From Pycnococcus provasolii (taxonomy: Eukaryota; Chlorophyta; Pseudoscourfieldiophyceae; Pseudoscourfieldiales; Pycnococcaceae): a DNA stretch of 64,000 nucleotides. Each line of letters starts with the position of its first letter. Within the stretch, counting starts at the first letter, position 1. The notes beneath the pieces are model-generated. The model saw only the letters and a program-made list of their open reading frames with translations, made no database searches and was not told the DNA's origin. The translations under genes were made by a program, and so were the position numbers. This document shows, piece by piece, positions 28,986 to 38,502 of this stretch. The DNA lies in the NCBI GenBank assembly GCA_938743325.2, contig OW568868.1, positions 930,001 through 994,000 of the forward strand. Reading direction: 5' to 3'.

Positions 28986-31694
28986 ATGTCCTCGAACGGT
29001 GAAGACTTGGCCATGGGCGCGCCATCCGCATCCTCGCCCATTGCGCTTGAGCCTTCCGCGCAGACGGGTGGGGCGGCCGCGGCGGCGGCGGCTGGTAACG
29101 CAGGTGCACAGCGCACAACGCCTGGCTCCAGCCAGCCAGCGTCGTCGTCGGGGGGACGCATGGCGAACAACAACAACAACAACAACAACAACTCCGAGTA
29201 CAGGCGGGCAGCCTCGCCGTTCTCAAGCAGCCACGGCGTCGGCGCACGGGGAGCGGGGCGAAGCAACATGACAATGTCGCCGCTGCACTCGCCGTTCACA
29301 CCCACGGAGGTGGGACCGACGCCGAGGCGGAACGACGTGCAGCCGACGCGCCGAATCAGCAGACGCACGCCGCGCACGCCCACGTCCGACGCCGCGCGCT
29401 CGGACGACGTCTCCATGAGCAGCGACGTCGAGACGACGTACGTCTGGGGAACCAACGTCAACATCGCAAACACCAAGGAGCGTTTCCGAAGGTTCATCCA
29501 CGGCTTCGAGGATCCCATCACGGGGCAGCCAAAGTACCCGACGCTGCTCAAGGAGATGGTGCGCAAGGGAGATCGGAGTCTCAACTTGGACTGCACGAAC
29601 TTGCACGTGTACGATGCCGAGCTGTACCGCCAGCTCGTCGCATACCCCAGCGAGGTGATTCCTCTCATGGACTTGAGCGTACACGAGATCGCAAAAGACC
29701 TGCACAAGGAAGACCTCGCGAACGTCGACGGTGCGCTCGACGACCTGCACGTCGCCGAGATGGAGGAGACGCTGCGCTGCCTGCAGATCAAGACGTTTAA
29801 CCTGCACAAGGACCAGAAGAAGAACATGCGTGACCTCAACCCCACGGACATTGACCAGCTCGTGTGCATTCGCGGCATGGTGACGCGCACGACGAACGTC
29901 ATCCCCGACCTCAAGGCTGCCTTCTTCCGCTGCTCTCTGTGCGGATACACGCCGGAGCCCACGACGATCGATCGAAACCGCATCCAGGAACCGACGCTGT
30001 GCGGAAATCCTGAGTGCGCCGCCAAGATGAGCTTCCAGCTCGTGCACAACCGCTGCACATTCAGCGACAAGCAGCAGGTGCGCATGCAGGAGACTCCGGA
30101 TGCCATCCCCGAGGGCGAGACGCCGCACTCCGTCACCCTGTGCACGTTTGACGACCTTGTCGACGTCACCAAGCCTGGCGACCGCATTGAGGTCACGGGC
30201 GTGTACCGCGCCGTGCCCGTGCGCGTGTCCACCGCGCAGCGCGGATACAAGTCCATCTACAAGACGTACATCGACGTCATCCACGTTCGCAAGGACAAGC
30301 CGAATCGCATGCGCAACGACACGGAGAGCGGCATGGGGGAGCACGAGCACAACGTGTCGTACAAGGAGGGCGACGCGACGGTGGTGCAGCAGGAAACGAT
30401 GCAGCAGAGGATTGAGGCTCTCGCGCAGAGTCCGGACATCTACGAGCGGCTCACCGCGAGCGTCGCGCCGTCCATCTGGGAGCTCGACGACATCAAGAAG
30501 GGCATCCTCTGCCTCCTGTTTGGGGGCACGAACAAGGAGGTGGGAACGGGGCCCACGCAGCAGCGCTGCCGCGGCGAGGTGAACGTCCTGCTTGTCGGCG
30601 ACCCTGGCACGTCGAAGAGCCAGCTTTTGGGATACGTGCACAAGCTCGCGCCGCGAGGCATCTACACGTCCGGCCGCGGCTCTTCCGCGGTGGGACTTAC
30701 GGCGTACGTCACGCGCGACCCGGAGACGAAGGAGATGGTGCTGGAGAGCGGCGCGCTCGTGCTGAGCGATCGGGGCGTGTGCTGCATCGACGAGTTTGAC
30801 AAGATGTCCGACTCCGCGCGCGCGATGCTGCACGAGGTGATGGAGCAGCAGACGGTGAGCGTGGCCAAGGCTGGCATCATTTGCACGCTCAACGCGCGCA
30901 CGTCTGTGCTGGCGAGCGCCAACCCGGTCGGAAGCCGGTACAACCCGCGCATGAGCGTGGTGGAGAACATTCAGCTGCCACCCACGCTGCTAAGCCGCTT
31001 CGACCTCATCTACCTGATGCTCGACAAGGCTGACGAGGCGACGGACAGGAGGCTCGCGCGCCACCTCGTCAACCTGCACGGCCCGCACGCAAATACGAGC
31101 ATCCAGTCGGCGGACGTGATCGAGCCGAACTTGCTTGGCGCTTACATCAGCCACGCACGCACGAAGGTGCACCCGTGCATCAGCGAGGAGGCTGAGGAGG
31201 AGCTGGTGAACGCGTACGTGGAGATGCGCCAGCTCGGCCTGAACCGCAAGGTGGTGACCGCCACACCGCGGCAGCTCGAGGCTCTCATCCGACTCAGTGA
31301 GTCTCTGGCGCGCATGCGCCTCAGCGGGACGGTGGAGCGGTCTGACGTGCAGGAGGCGAGGCGGCTTATGCAGGTGGCTCTGCAGCAAAGTGCGACAGAC
31401 CCTCGCACGGGAACGATCGACATGGATTTGATCCAGACGGGTGTGAGTGCCGCGGCGCGCAAGCAGCAGCAGGAGATTGCGAGCACAATCCGCAGCCTTC
31501 TCGGCGGCGTTGGTGTGGGCGTGACGGTTCGGCAGCTGCTCGAGCAGCTGAATGCCGCACGCCGTGCGGACGACCCTGGCGCGGCGGATCTCAGCGTGCA
31601 GGAGGTGCGCGAGGCGATCAACCAGCTGCAGGATGCTGACTTTCTGCTTCCGGTGGTTGGCGATGTCGTTCGCGTGCGCACAGCAGCTGCTTGA
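28986..31694 (+). CDS. MCM4: DNA replication licensing factor MCM4
   Basis: A 902-residue MCM4, one of six subunits of the MCM2-7 replicative helicase. The N-terminus is a long Ser/Ala/Asn-rich tail, the usual target of DDK and CDK, and includes an Asn run. The MCM4 hallmark VWGTNVNIANTKERF opens the folded part. The zinc motif FFRCSLCGY with CGNPEC lies near 318-345. In the AAA+ core are Walker A GDPGTSKSQLL (about 538), Walker B CCIDEFDKM (about 598) and the arginine finger SRFDLIYLMLD (about 669). A winged-helix C-terminus completes the protein. It is a single exon. Confidence 0.97.
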   Translation: MSSNGEDLAMGAPSASSPIALEPSAQTGGAAAAAAAGNAGAQRTTPGSSQPASSSGGRMANNNNNNNNNSEYRRAASPFSSSHGVGARGAGRSNMTMSPLHSPFTPTEVGPTPRRNDVQPTRRISRRTPRTPTSDAARSDDVSMSSDVETTYVWGTNVNIANTKERFRRFIHGFEDPITGQPKYPTLLKEMVRKGDRSLNLDCTNLHVYDAELYRQLVAYPSEVIPLMDLSVHEIAKDLHKEDLANVDGALDDLHVAEMEETLRCLQIKTFNLHKDQKKNMRDLNPTDIDQLVCIRGMVTRTTNVIPDLKAAFFRCSLCGYTPEPTTIDRNRIQEPTLCGNPECAAKMSFQLVHNRCTFSDKQQVRMQETPDAIPEGETPHSVTLCTFDDLVDVTKPGDRIEVTGVYRAVPVRVSTAQRGYKSIYKTYIDVIHVRKDKPNRMRNDTESGMGEHEHNVSYKEGDATVVQQETMQQRIEALAQSPDIYERLTASVAPSIWELDDIKKGILCLLFGGTNKEVGTGPTQQRCRGEVNVLLVGDPGTSKSQLLGYVHKLAPRGIYTSGRGSSAVGLTAYVTRDPETKEMVLESGALVLSDRGVCCIDEFDKMSDSARAMLHEVMEQQTVSVAKAGIICTLNARTSVLASANPVGSRYNPRMSVVENIQLPPTLLSRFDLIYLMLDKADEATDRRLARHLVNLHGPHANTSIQSADVIEPNLLGAYISHARTKVHPCISEEAEEELVNAYVEMRQLGLNRKVVTATPRQLEALIRLSESLARMRLSGTVERSDVQEARRLMQVALQQSATDPRTGTIDMDLIQTGVSAAARKQQQEIASTIRSLLGGVGVGVTVRQLLEQLNAARRADDPGAADLSVQEVREAINQLQDADFLLPVVGDVVRVRTAAA
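29165..29192 (+). repeat. AAC microsatellite in MCM4
   Basis: A run of about nine AAC codons encoding poly-asparagine in the disordered N-terminal tail of MCM4. Confidence 0.9.
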
Positions 31695-31879
31695 GCGAAG
31701 GATATAGTGTGGGAAGATACCAAAGATTTGAAAAAGAAGAAGAAGAAGAAGAAAGCAGTTGGTTGAGGCGGTTGAGGGAGACCAAAAACAATGAATTCAG
31801 ATGTGGTGTAATACATTTGAAAAATGGTCGATTCAGAGAAAAAGAGGAAAACAAAAACGAACACGTTGCACGTTACATG

Positions 31880-33133
31880 TCAAGCAGTTCGCTCACCAAC
31901 GCAACGATAATGTCGAATGGGTGGCGCCTCCTCGCGGCTGCACTTCCTGTTGAGCGTCGCACGCCACAGAAGTCTTCCTTCTTCATCAAAAAACATCACC
32001 TTGAACAACCCGTCGTCTCCAACGCCATAAATGGCAAAGCCACCATCCCCGTCGTCGAGGTCCGCTGCATACACGTAGCTCTCGTGCTCAGGATCGATGT
32101 TGAGAGCAGAGCGCTGGCTGGCGCCGTAGCCCGCCGCGCCGCTGATGATTGTCGTGAATCCGCTTTTCTGTGACTCGAGATGCTGCAAGCTGTGGTCGTG
32201 GCCAGCTAGCATCACATCCACCCCTGCGTCGACGAGTGCGTCGTGCAATCGTCCGTTGACAAGCACCGCCTCAGCATACCACATTCGCCCGCCAAGTTCG
32301 CGCGTCGCACCGTCTCCGCGCCACTGCCGATTAGCGGCGGTGATGGCTGGCTTATGGCCCACGGCGACGATCCACTCAGCACCATTGCGCCTTGCTTCGG
32401 ACGCCTGAGACTTGATCCAAGCGAGCTGGCGCGCACCCGCCTCCTTGCTAGTGACCTGCTTGTCCATCTTGTACTGGAAGCGTCGATTTTCGATATCCTG
32501 ATCCTCCGGAGCGAAATACGCCTCGAGGCTTGACGTCTCGATGATCAGCAGCGCCACGACGACCTTCCCTCCTTTTCCCGCCTGCAGCGTTCGCATGTAG
32601 TATGGCGCGGGCATGTCCCACCGTTCGCTGTTTTTGCTGTAGTCAATCTGCGCCTGAACGTTCCCGCACACGTCGTGATCGCCGAGCGACGGCCACCACG
32701 GCACGAAGAGCGCGTCCGTGTCGCTGTACTGCTCCTCAAAGCACGCACGAAAGCGAGGGTCGCGCAGAGAAGCAACGCCGTCAGGGTAGAAGTTGTCGCC
32801 TCCCGTGACGACGGCGGAGATGTTGTAGTGGTGTGCCGCCGCGCCGAGCACCTTGGCGACTTTGCGTTGATTTCGATTGTTGACGCCAAAGTCAGATATG
32901 TGCGCAAAGTATACGTCATTTTCACCTTTCGCTGGCCAAGAGGATGCGCCCGCTGGCTTGGGTGGCGGCACCGCGCGTCCGGCGCTCCTGCTGTTGATGT
33001 CTGTAGATGATGTGTCGCGTCCCCAACCCTGGAAGAACGCGTCAGCCACGCCCACGTGAGGAGAGGTAGCATGCATCATCATCATCATCATCAGAAGAAG
33101 ATTCGTCGTCATCATCATCACGAACTTGGTCAT
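31880..33133 (-). CDS. Purple acid phosphatase (ACP5/TRAP-like), secreted
   Basis: A 417-residue metallophosphoesterase. The dinuclear metal motifs are in order: DFG (HISDFGVNN, near 78), GGDNFYPDG (near 113), GDHD replacing the usual GNHE/D (near 150), VGHKPAI (near 260) and GHDHSLQHL (near 312). This spacing fits small tartrate-resistant (type 5) acid phosphatases, which release phosphate from organic esters outside the cell or in vacuoles. The N-terminus is a signal peptide with six consecutive Met codons from an ATG repeat. Frames extend upstream without ATG; the first ATG is at 33133. It is convergent with MCM4. Confidence 0.88.
   Translation of the reverse strand: MTKFVMMMTTNLLLMMMMMMHATSPHVGVADAFFQGWGRDTSSTDINSRSAGRAVPPPKPAGASSWPAKGENDVYFAHISDFGVNNRNQRKVAKVLGAAAHHYNISAVVTGGDNFYPDGVASLRDPRFRACFEEQYSDTDALFVPWWPSLGDHDVCGNVQAQIDYSKNSERWDMPAPYYMRTLQAGKGGKVVVALLIIETSSLEAYFAPEDQDIENRRFQYKMDKQVTSKEAGARQLAWIKSQASEARRNGAEWIVAVGHKPAITAANRQWRGDGATRELGGRMWYAEAVLVNGRLHDALVDAGVDVMLAGHDHSLQHLESQKSGFTTIISGAAGYGASQRSALNIDPEHESYVYAADLDDGDGGFAIYGVGDDGLFKVMFFDEEGRLLWRATLNRKCSREEAPPIRHYRCVGERTA
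33074..33092. repeat. ATC/ATG microsatellite in signal peptide
   Basis: Six tandem ATG codons on the minus strand encode consecutive methionines in the phosphatase signal peptide. Each is a possible start, so repeat length could alter the signal sequence. Confidence 0.9.
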
Positions 33134-33368
33134 CGTCGAAGTCACAACAAAGATGAAAGTGAGGAAGTGAAGTGATGAAAGTGGAAGTCTACGTGTGACT
33201 GTCGACAAATAAATGTGACTCTCGGAAGCTACAACGTTTGTTTGGCTTCCTCCCAACCCAGGGTCAGGGCAGGGGAGTCTCGAGTTGGGGGTTTGTTTGC
33301 GCCAACACGATGAAAGCTTGTTCAGTGTTCACCCCGAACCCATCGTCGCATAACCCACGAATATACGA

Positions 33369-34461
33369 ATGCGCACACAACTGCTACTAGTGCTCTTCAC
33401 GCGTAAACACGTCATGCGACCGAAAGCGAATCCTGGCACTGACGGTGGTGGTGGTGGTGGTCGTCATCGTCGCCCGCGTAGGACAGCCTGGTGTGCGTCG
33501 ATCCTTCTCGTCGTCACCACGCTCGTCGCGATCAACACTGTCGGCGGGATTCTGAGAAGTGCCCCGGAAAGGGAGACGACGGATCATACGAATCGTCGTG
33601 ACGCACCGGTGCTCACCAGTCACCAACTCCCACCACTCCGACGAATTGGCGACGACCCATCGACTCACGACAAACGACGATCGTGTGCTTTCATTGCAAA
33701 TCTCAAACATCGCGATCAGCAACAACAACAGCAACAACAACATGGTTATATCAAACATCGCGACCAACAACAACAACAACAGCAACAACAACATGGATAT
33801 ATGCCATAACCATACGTGGAATGGAAACTTTGGAAACTTTCCCAATACCAAATACCAACTTGGTGATATCATCAAGTTCTACAAAGGAGAGCTAGAAGAA
33901 AAGTATCAATTGAAGAATGGAATCAGGCCTTGTCGTCTTTTCAATAACAGCATCGCTTGCTCGTACATACGCTCGTATCGAGAGAACGGCCAACATCCCA
34001 ACATCGATGTGCTGAATGAAGTTACCCCGATGGTTGAGCCACGACCGGAAGCGGTGATGCACTTGCGGCTCGGTGACGCGGCACGATTTGGCGACTGCTG
34101 GGTGCATCCTTGCCGTAAAGGGGGAAGATTATACCAGTTCACGAAAGATGATTACGACACCGTCCGCGATGAACTAAAAAACCTTACTACTACAATTACC
34201 ATCGTGGCGAATCCGGGTCATAAAGCCGGTGACGTCGCAAGACAATATTCAGCGAATTACCTCGAAAACGTTATGGGATACTTGAGAAGCCTCGGCGTGT
34301 GTCCAGAGTACCGCGGCATCAGGAATGCGGACGACGATTTCGCCTTTGCCGCCAGTGCCAAGGTGTTTGTGCGAGGAGGAGGAGGTTACTCTAAATTCAT
34401 GGCAGAACTTGTGAGAAAGCGAGGTGGCAAGGTGCTCACGCCTAACTTGCGGTTTAACTGA
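33369..34461 (+). CDS. Glycosyltransferase-like type II membrane protein, split over two frames
   Basis: The ATG at 33369 opens a frame with a basic N-terminus and a membrane anchor (WCASILLVVTTLVAINTVGG), typical of a Golgi type II enzyme; this frame stops at 33809. The catalytic-looking part is in the next frame, open from 33559 to 34461, and has few usable ATGs. It holds VMHLRLGDAARFGD, like the HxRxGD nucleotide-sugar motif of fucosyltransferase families, and AKVFVRGGGGYSKFMAELV near the end. The two frames overlap across a duplicated CAA/AAC repeat, read as Gln in one and Asn in the other. An undetected intron or a repeat-length frameshift would connect them; I cannot tell which. Family assignment is tentative. 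Confidence 0.5.
33718..33792 (+). repeat. Duplicated CAA/AAC repeat block
   Basis: Two near-identical copies of a unit of about 46 nt, each with an AACATCGCGA(T/C)CA leader, a CAA run and an ATGG(T/A)TATAT tail. Both reading frames are open across it: one gives poly-Gln with HGYIKHRD, the other poly-Asn with MVISNIA. The copies differ by several bases in repeat length. Confidence 0.8.
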
Positions 34462-34545
34462 CTGGGGTTTAACAAAACAAAAAAACTTTCCTGCTTGTGA
34501 AAAATACAAAGGTTTAACTACACTAATCGCACGCAATACATCGTC

Positions 34546-36643
34546 TCACCAGCGCACACGAAGTGCGTATCGCTTGAAGCGCCACAGGGCACCACGCCAC
34601 TGACGCAAGCGCTGAAGAAGTGCGGCTAAGATTTTGTGAAACCATCCAACCTTGCGCGCCGCAGACAGTCTGGAATCGCGCATGCGCACAAAGTTGCTCC
34701 ACTCTTGTGCTAACTTGAAGGTCGTGATGTTCATCTTGGCACACAGTCCTCTGAGAAGAACGCTTGCACGGCCAAGAAAAACGAGACTCTGCGGGAAGCT
34801 TTTCACCTGCGCCACAGGACTGTACTTGCTGAGCTCACCGCTCTCAAAGTCGAAATCCTCACCACTCGGTAATTTTTCCGCCGACGCATCGAAGAGCCAG
34901 GTGGCCAAGGCTGCTGCCGTTTGCTTTGGTGCCGTGGGAAAAAAGCGTACGCCTAGCCCACCGACCAACGACGCCATCTGCAAATCCACCTCCGCTTGCT
35001 CGTCAGCTGTGCTTGCATCGCGCGTGAGAAGAAGCTGCACGATCTGCTCCACTCTAGCGACGTCCTCGGATGGCAGAACTTTGCACTGCCCCCAGTCAAT
35101 CAGTGCGACGCGAGGGGGCATCTTCTCCAAGTCAATCAAGATGTTTCCGGGGTGGGGATCGCCGTGAAATAGCGCACCTACTGGCGCTGCTCCCTTGGAG
35201 GCTGTGTCCGGCACGTACTCAGGTTGCATTTCAGAAGGCGACTTGCCAAATAGCATCGCTGCGTAGCCTCGCGCGAGAGCCTGCGCGATGGCCATGCCAA
35301 CCACCTTCTCGGCAGCACCCGCGAGTGGGCCTTTGTCGACACCGCCACTATCTTTCTCAGCTTTCTGAGCTTTTGCGGCGAGTGCTGACAGCGACTGTCC
35401 ATTCATTAGATCCATCACGAGAACGGTTCGAGACGTGAGATGCATGAACGGTTGTGGAACGTCGATCGGCCAATCGCCAGTCAGTCCTGAGTTGCGAGAG
35501 AGGACGCGTCGCAGAGCACGAATTAGTTTCAGCAGCACATGTCCACCTCGTCCTGCGTCGCCTTTTTGTGATCCGTACGCTTTCGTGAGGGCTGCTCGAA
35601 CGACGTTCATGTTCGCCGCCTCACGGCGGAAGTCAAATTCATTCTCCATCGCGTCCGCAATTTCCTGGAACACAACAGAATAGTCGACAGGAAGCCTATC
35701 CCTCAGGGCACCTGCGACGAGAAGAACGTTCGTGACGTCGCCGCGCATGACATCCTCGACGTTCGGTCGCTGCACCTTGACAGCCACCTCCGTATCCTTT
35801 CCTGACTTGCTCCATCTCGCTCGCACGACGGCGCGGTGAACTTGAGCGATGGATGCGCTTCCGATGGGATTTTCGTCGAATTGCGCGAACACGTCATCAA
35901 TCTTCGCTCCGTTGAGGTTGCGAGTTAGCGAGTCTTGCACAACCTTCCTTACGACGTCGATGGGCATGGGATCCATGCCGTCTTGGAGTGCGCGAAGCTC
36001 CGTGCAGTACTGCTGCGGGAAGAGGTCAGGCCTACTTCCGATGATTTGCCCTGGATTTGATGCGTGTGGTGGTGGTAGACTGTTAGTGCATGTTGTTTTG
36101 TGCGCCGTGGCTATTTTGAGGTATGAAGGTAGACTTACCGCTCTTGACGTAAAAACCCTTGAGTCGATATGTGGCGTCTGCCACCTGTTGCGCCCCCCAG
36201 TCGTGACATTTTTCCCATTCGTCCTGTGCCGGAGGCGGTAGCATTTTCAATGTCTTCGCAATGTCTTCCCAAAGCCCGAGTCTCGCGCAGTTGAGCAGGA
36301 CAGGCCCGACCTGTTTCCAGAACTCTGCGGACCTCTGCGCGCGTTCGAGCGGCGTGTTCGGCTTAGGCGCTGTCCCGTTTCCGTCTCCATCGATGTTGGC
36401 CAGAGCCGCCGCTGTTGAGACTGACGACGCCGCGGCGTATTTTTGCGCCACACGAACTTGCCCAGTGCAGTATTTTTTTCTCGCGCATGGCCCACCAGTT
36501 CTCCAGTCGCGAGAACGCCCCGTTGAAGTTGTGCGTTTTGCTTTGGCGCCGTTGGAGTGCGTACCCACACACAGTTGAGTGGCGGGCATGGCTCCAAGCC
36601 GGGTACCCGTGTTGCTACGAAATATGTGGTATGGGGCGAACAT
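34546..36643 (-). CDS. ABC1/UbiB-family atypical kinase (ADCK/ABC1K), organellar
   Basis: Two exons, 36643-36139 and 36050-34546, joined over an 88-nt phase-1 intron (donor GTAAGT, acceptor ATCCAG), giving 669 residues. The splice recreates the family signature YVKSG plus QIIGSRPDLFPQQY (KxGQ motif). Also present are SIAQVH (the Ala-rich nucleotide loop), VAVKVQRP, DFRREAANM, VLVMDLMNGQS, the catalytic GDPHPGNI and metal-binding LIDWGQCK. ABC1 kinases support ubiquinone or plastoquinone metabolism in mitochondria and plastoglobules. The N-terminus is basic and Ser/Thr-rich, consistent with organelle import, target uncertain. A second ATG lies at 36589. It is divergent from the HARE-HTH gene. 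Confidence 0.9.
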
Positions 36644-36945
36644 AGGGGGATTAGATTTGGGATCTCCATCCCGGACGAGAGGGAAAGGGAAGGGAGGGGG
36701 ACCAGTTAGGGTTAGGGTTAGGAAGGAGGGGAAACCCTAACTCCCTCTTCGATCGCAGGTCGGGAGAAGGAGAGGGAGAGGAGAGGAGTTCCGAGTTCCC
36801 TTCCCCGTGTGCCCGTTCCCGTTCCCGTTCCCTTCCCCTGTTCAGTTCTTCTCCTCCCCAACTCCAGTCCCCCTCCCTCGTCCTCCCTCCCCCCTCGTTC
36901 TCGGAGCACGCGAAAGCAGCTCTAAACAACAACAAGGTTCCAGCC
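36644..36945. promoter_or_regulatory. Divergent promoter with telomere-type hexamers
   Basis: 302 bp between the ABC1 kinase and HARE-HTH gene starts. At 36705-36722 are three GTTAGG hexamers in perfect tandem, followed by purine-rich and pyrimidine-rich tracts (36723-36900). It resembles the telo-box seen in promoters of land-plant translation genes, but a promoter role here is inferred. Confidence 0.5.
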
Positions 36946-38346
36946 ATGGCCACGGAAGAAGGGCACGCGCTGGCACTGCCAACGCCACTGCCCAACCCCT
37001 TCCCGCTCGGCACTACCAAGCAGGCGGCGTACGAGGTGCTCAGGGTGGCGACCGAAGAAGAAAGACGAACGGGACTGCCGCTCGAGGAGTTTGTCACGCG
37101 CATACGGGCCATGAGAAAGGCTGACAGGGGCATGTGGCCTGCAAACACAAAGACGCCGGACGGTACGCTGACTGCCGCGATGGGAGGAGACGTGTGCTTC
37201 CTCAAGACGATGAAGAGAACGTTCACACTGTCAGGCGCAGCGCCGGGTAAGGTGGACGGATACGGCGTTCGGGCGCACCTGCTGCAGCCGCCTGCGGCGA
37301 GAGAGAGGGAACACGTGGACGACGACGACCCGAACGCGCCGAAAACGTCAACCGGCAGGCGCATCTCCGTCAAAAAGCGCACGTACGAGGACATCATGGA
37401 GGCGGAACACGAGGCGCGCGTGGAGCAGGCGAAGGTGAGAGCTGCGGCGAAGGCGAAGGAGGAGGCTGCGAGGAAGGCGAGGGCTAAGGAGGAGGAGAAA
37501 GCTCGGCGCATACACGCGGCTCAAAAGGAGCAGGAGGCGAAAGCTCGTCGAAAGCAGGTGGAGCTCGCAAGGGCGAAGTTGAAGGCACAGCGGCTTGCCA
37601 GCTCGCCGACGGTGAAGGTGAAGGTGAAGGCGCCGAAAAAGCCGGCGTCGGCAAGGGGGTCCAAGAAAGCCGCCGCCGACAGCGACGACGACGAAACGGA
37701 GGAGGATGAGGAGAAGGAGGAGGCTGCGCCCACACCATCTCGAGGCAAGGCGGGTGCGGGTTCAAAGACGCCTAAGGTGCCGACTGTCTTCGACATGTTC
37801 CCGTACACGTCGAAGACGGAGGTGCTCAGTGGCCTCGATTCCCCGTTGCAGGCAATTGACATCTCCGACGTGGTAAATGCGGACACGCTCGCGTCGCTCG
37901 ACGAAGAGAGCCGCAACATGCTCGCTACTTTGGCATCGGACGTCGACGTCAACGGACGGCTGTTCAACTCACCGAGCTGGAAGGAGACGCTCACGTTGTA
38001 CCAGGAACTGCTGGCGATGGGACTCTTCGACACGAAGAGCGGGCAGCCTCGTCGTATCGTGGAGATGTACCAGGAGCTGCGCAAGGACAAAAATGCGCTG
38101 AGGAACGAGTGGTGCTCGCGACTCTACGCAAACCGTCGAGCGTCCGGACGTCATAGCGCGGTGAGCAGTGACCTACTGTCGCAGTGGGAGGGCGTGGATG
38201 AAGCATTCAGAGAGGCGATGAACGCCGCGACGAAGAGGAGACGCGAGGAGGAGATGCGGCAGTCTTCAGCTCTGGCTGCAAGCGCTGCTGCCGCCGCCGC
38301 TGCCGCGGTGAAAGCCACAGTCTTAGCTTCGTCGCCACCGATGTAA
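36946..38346 (+). CDS. HARE-HTH plus DEUBAD-like chromatin protein (ASX-like)
   Basis: 466 residues. Residues 22-95 match the HARE-HTH winged helix: AAYEVLRVATEEERRTGLPL, a helix with FVTRIRAMRKADRGMW, then KTPDGTLTAAMGGD and a closing RTFTLSG. A highly charged Ala/Glu/Lys/Arg coiled coil follows (about 145-215), then an acidic stretch. Residues 295-370 resemble the DEUBAD (ASXH) domain of ASXL proteins: VNADTLASLDEESRNMLATL then LASDVD, LFNSPSWKETLTLYQELLAM and GLF, paralleling ASXL1's INSRTFHALP, LLPEVD, LNNEFF and GEF. In animals ASXL activates BAP1 to deubiquitinate H2A. The HARE call is strong; the DEUBAD call is by eye. The C-terminus is Ala-rich. Confidence 0.68.
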   Translation: MATEEGHALALPTPLPNPFPLGTTKQAAYEVLRVATEEERRTGLPLEEFVTRIRAMRKADRGMWPANTKTPDGTLTAAMGGDVCFLKTMKRTFTLSGAAPGKVDGYGVRAHLLQPPAAREREHVDDDDPNAPKTSTGRRISVKKRTYEDIMEAEHEARVEQAKVRAAAKAKEEAARKARAKEEEKARRIHAAQKEQEAKARRKQVELARAKLKAQRLASSPTVKVKVKAPKKPASARGSKKAAADSDDDETEEDEEKEEAAPTPSRGKAGAGSKTPKVPTVFDMFPYTSKTEVLSGLDSPLQAIDISDVVNADTLASLDEESRNMLATLASDVDVNGRLFNSPSWKETLTLYQELLAMGLFDTKSGQPRRIVEMYQELRKDKNALRNEWCSRLYANRRASGRHSAVSSDLLSQWEGVDEAFREAMNAATKRRREEEMRQSSALAASAAAAAAAAVKATVLASSPPM

Positions 38347-38502
38347 AAGAATAAATTGATGACCACTACTCACACCCCACTTTAAGAAGTAGAACAGGAA
38401 AGAGAAAAAAGGGTGGGATGGATAGTCGAACTTATTTGGGGAGTCGGGGATTCCCCGACCAAGACGGGCGTTATTTGCACTGGTCACAACTGCGTCGAAA
38501 AC

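Noticed and set aside
29223-30833. 536-codon minus-strand frame opposite MCM4
   Set aside because: Shadow of the MCM4 codons; no recognisable domain.
35976-36060. ABC1 kinase starting at the internal ATG MDPMPIDVV
   Set aside because: The upstream exon supplies the N-terminal half of the KxGQ motif through a perfect GTAAGT donor.
36705-36722. Chromosome end or internal telomere
   Set aside because: Only three repeat units, flanked by ordinary genes on both sides.
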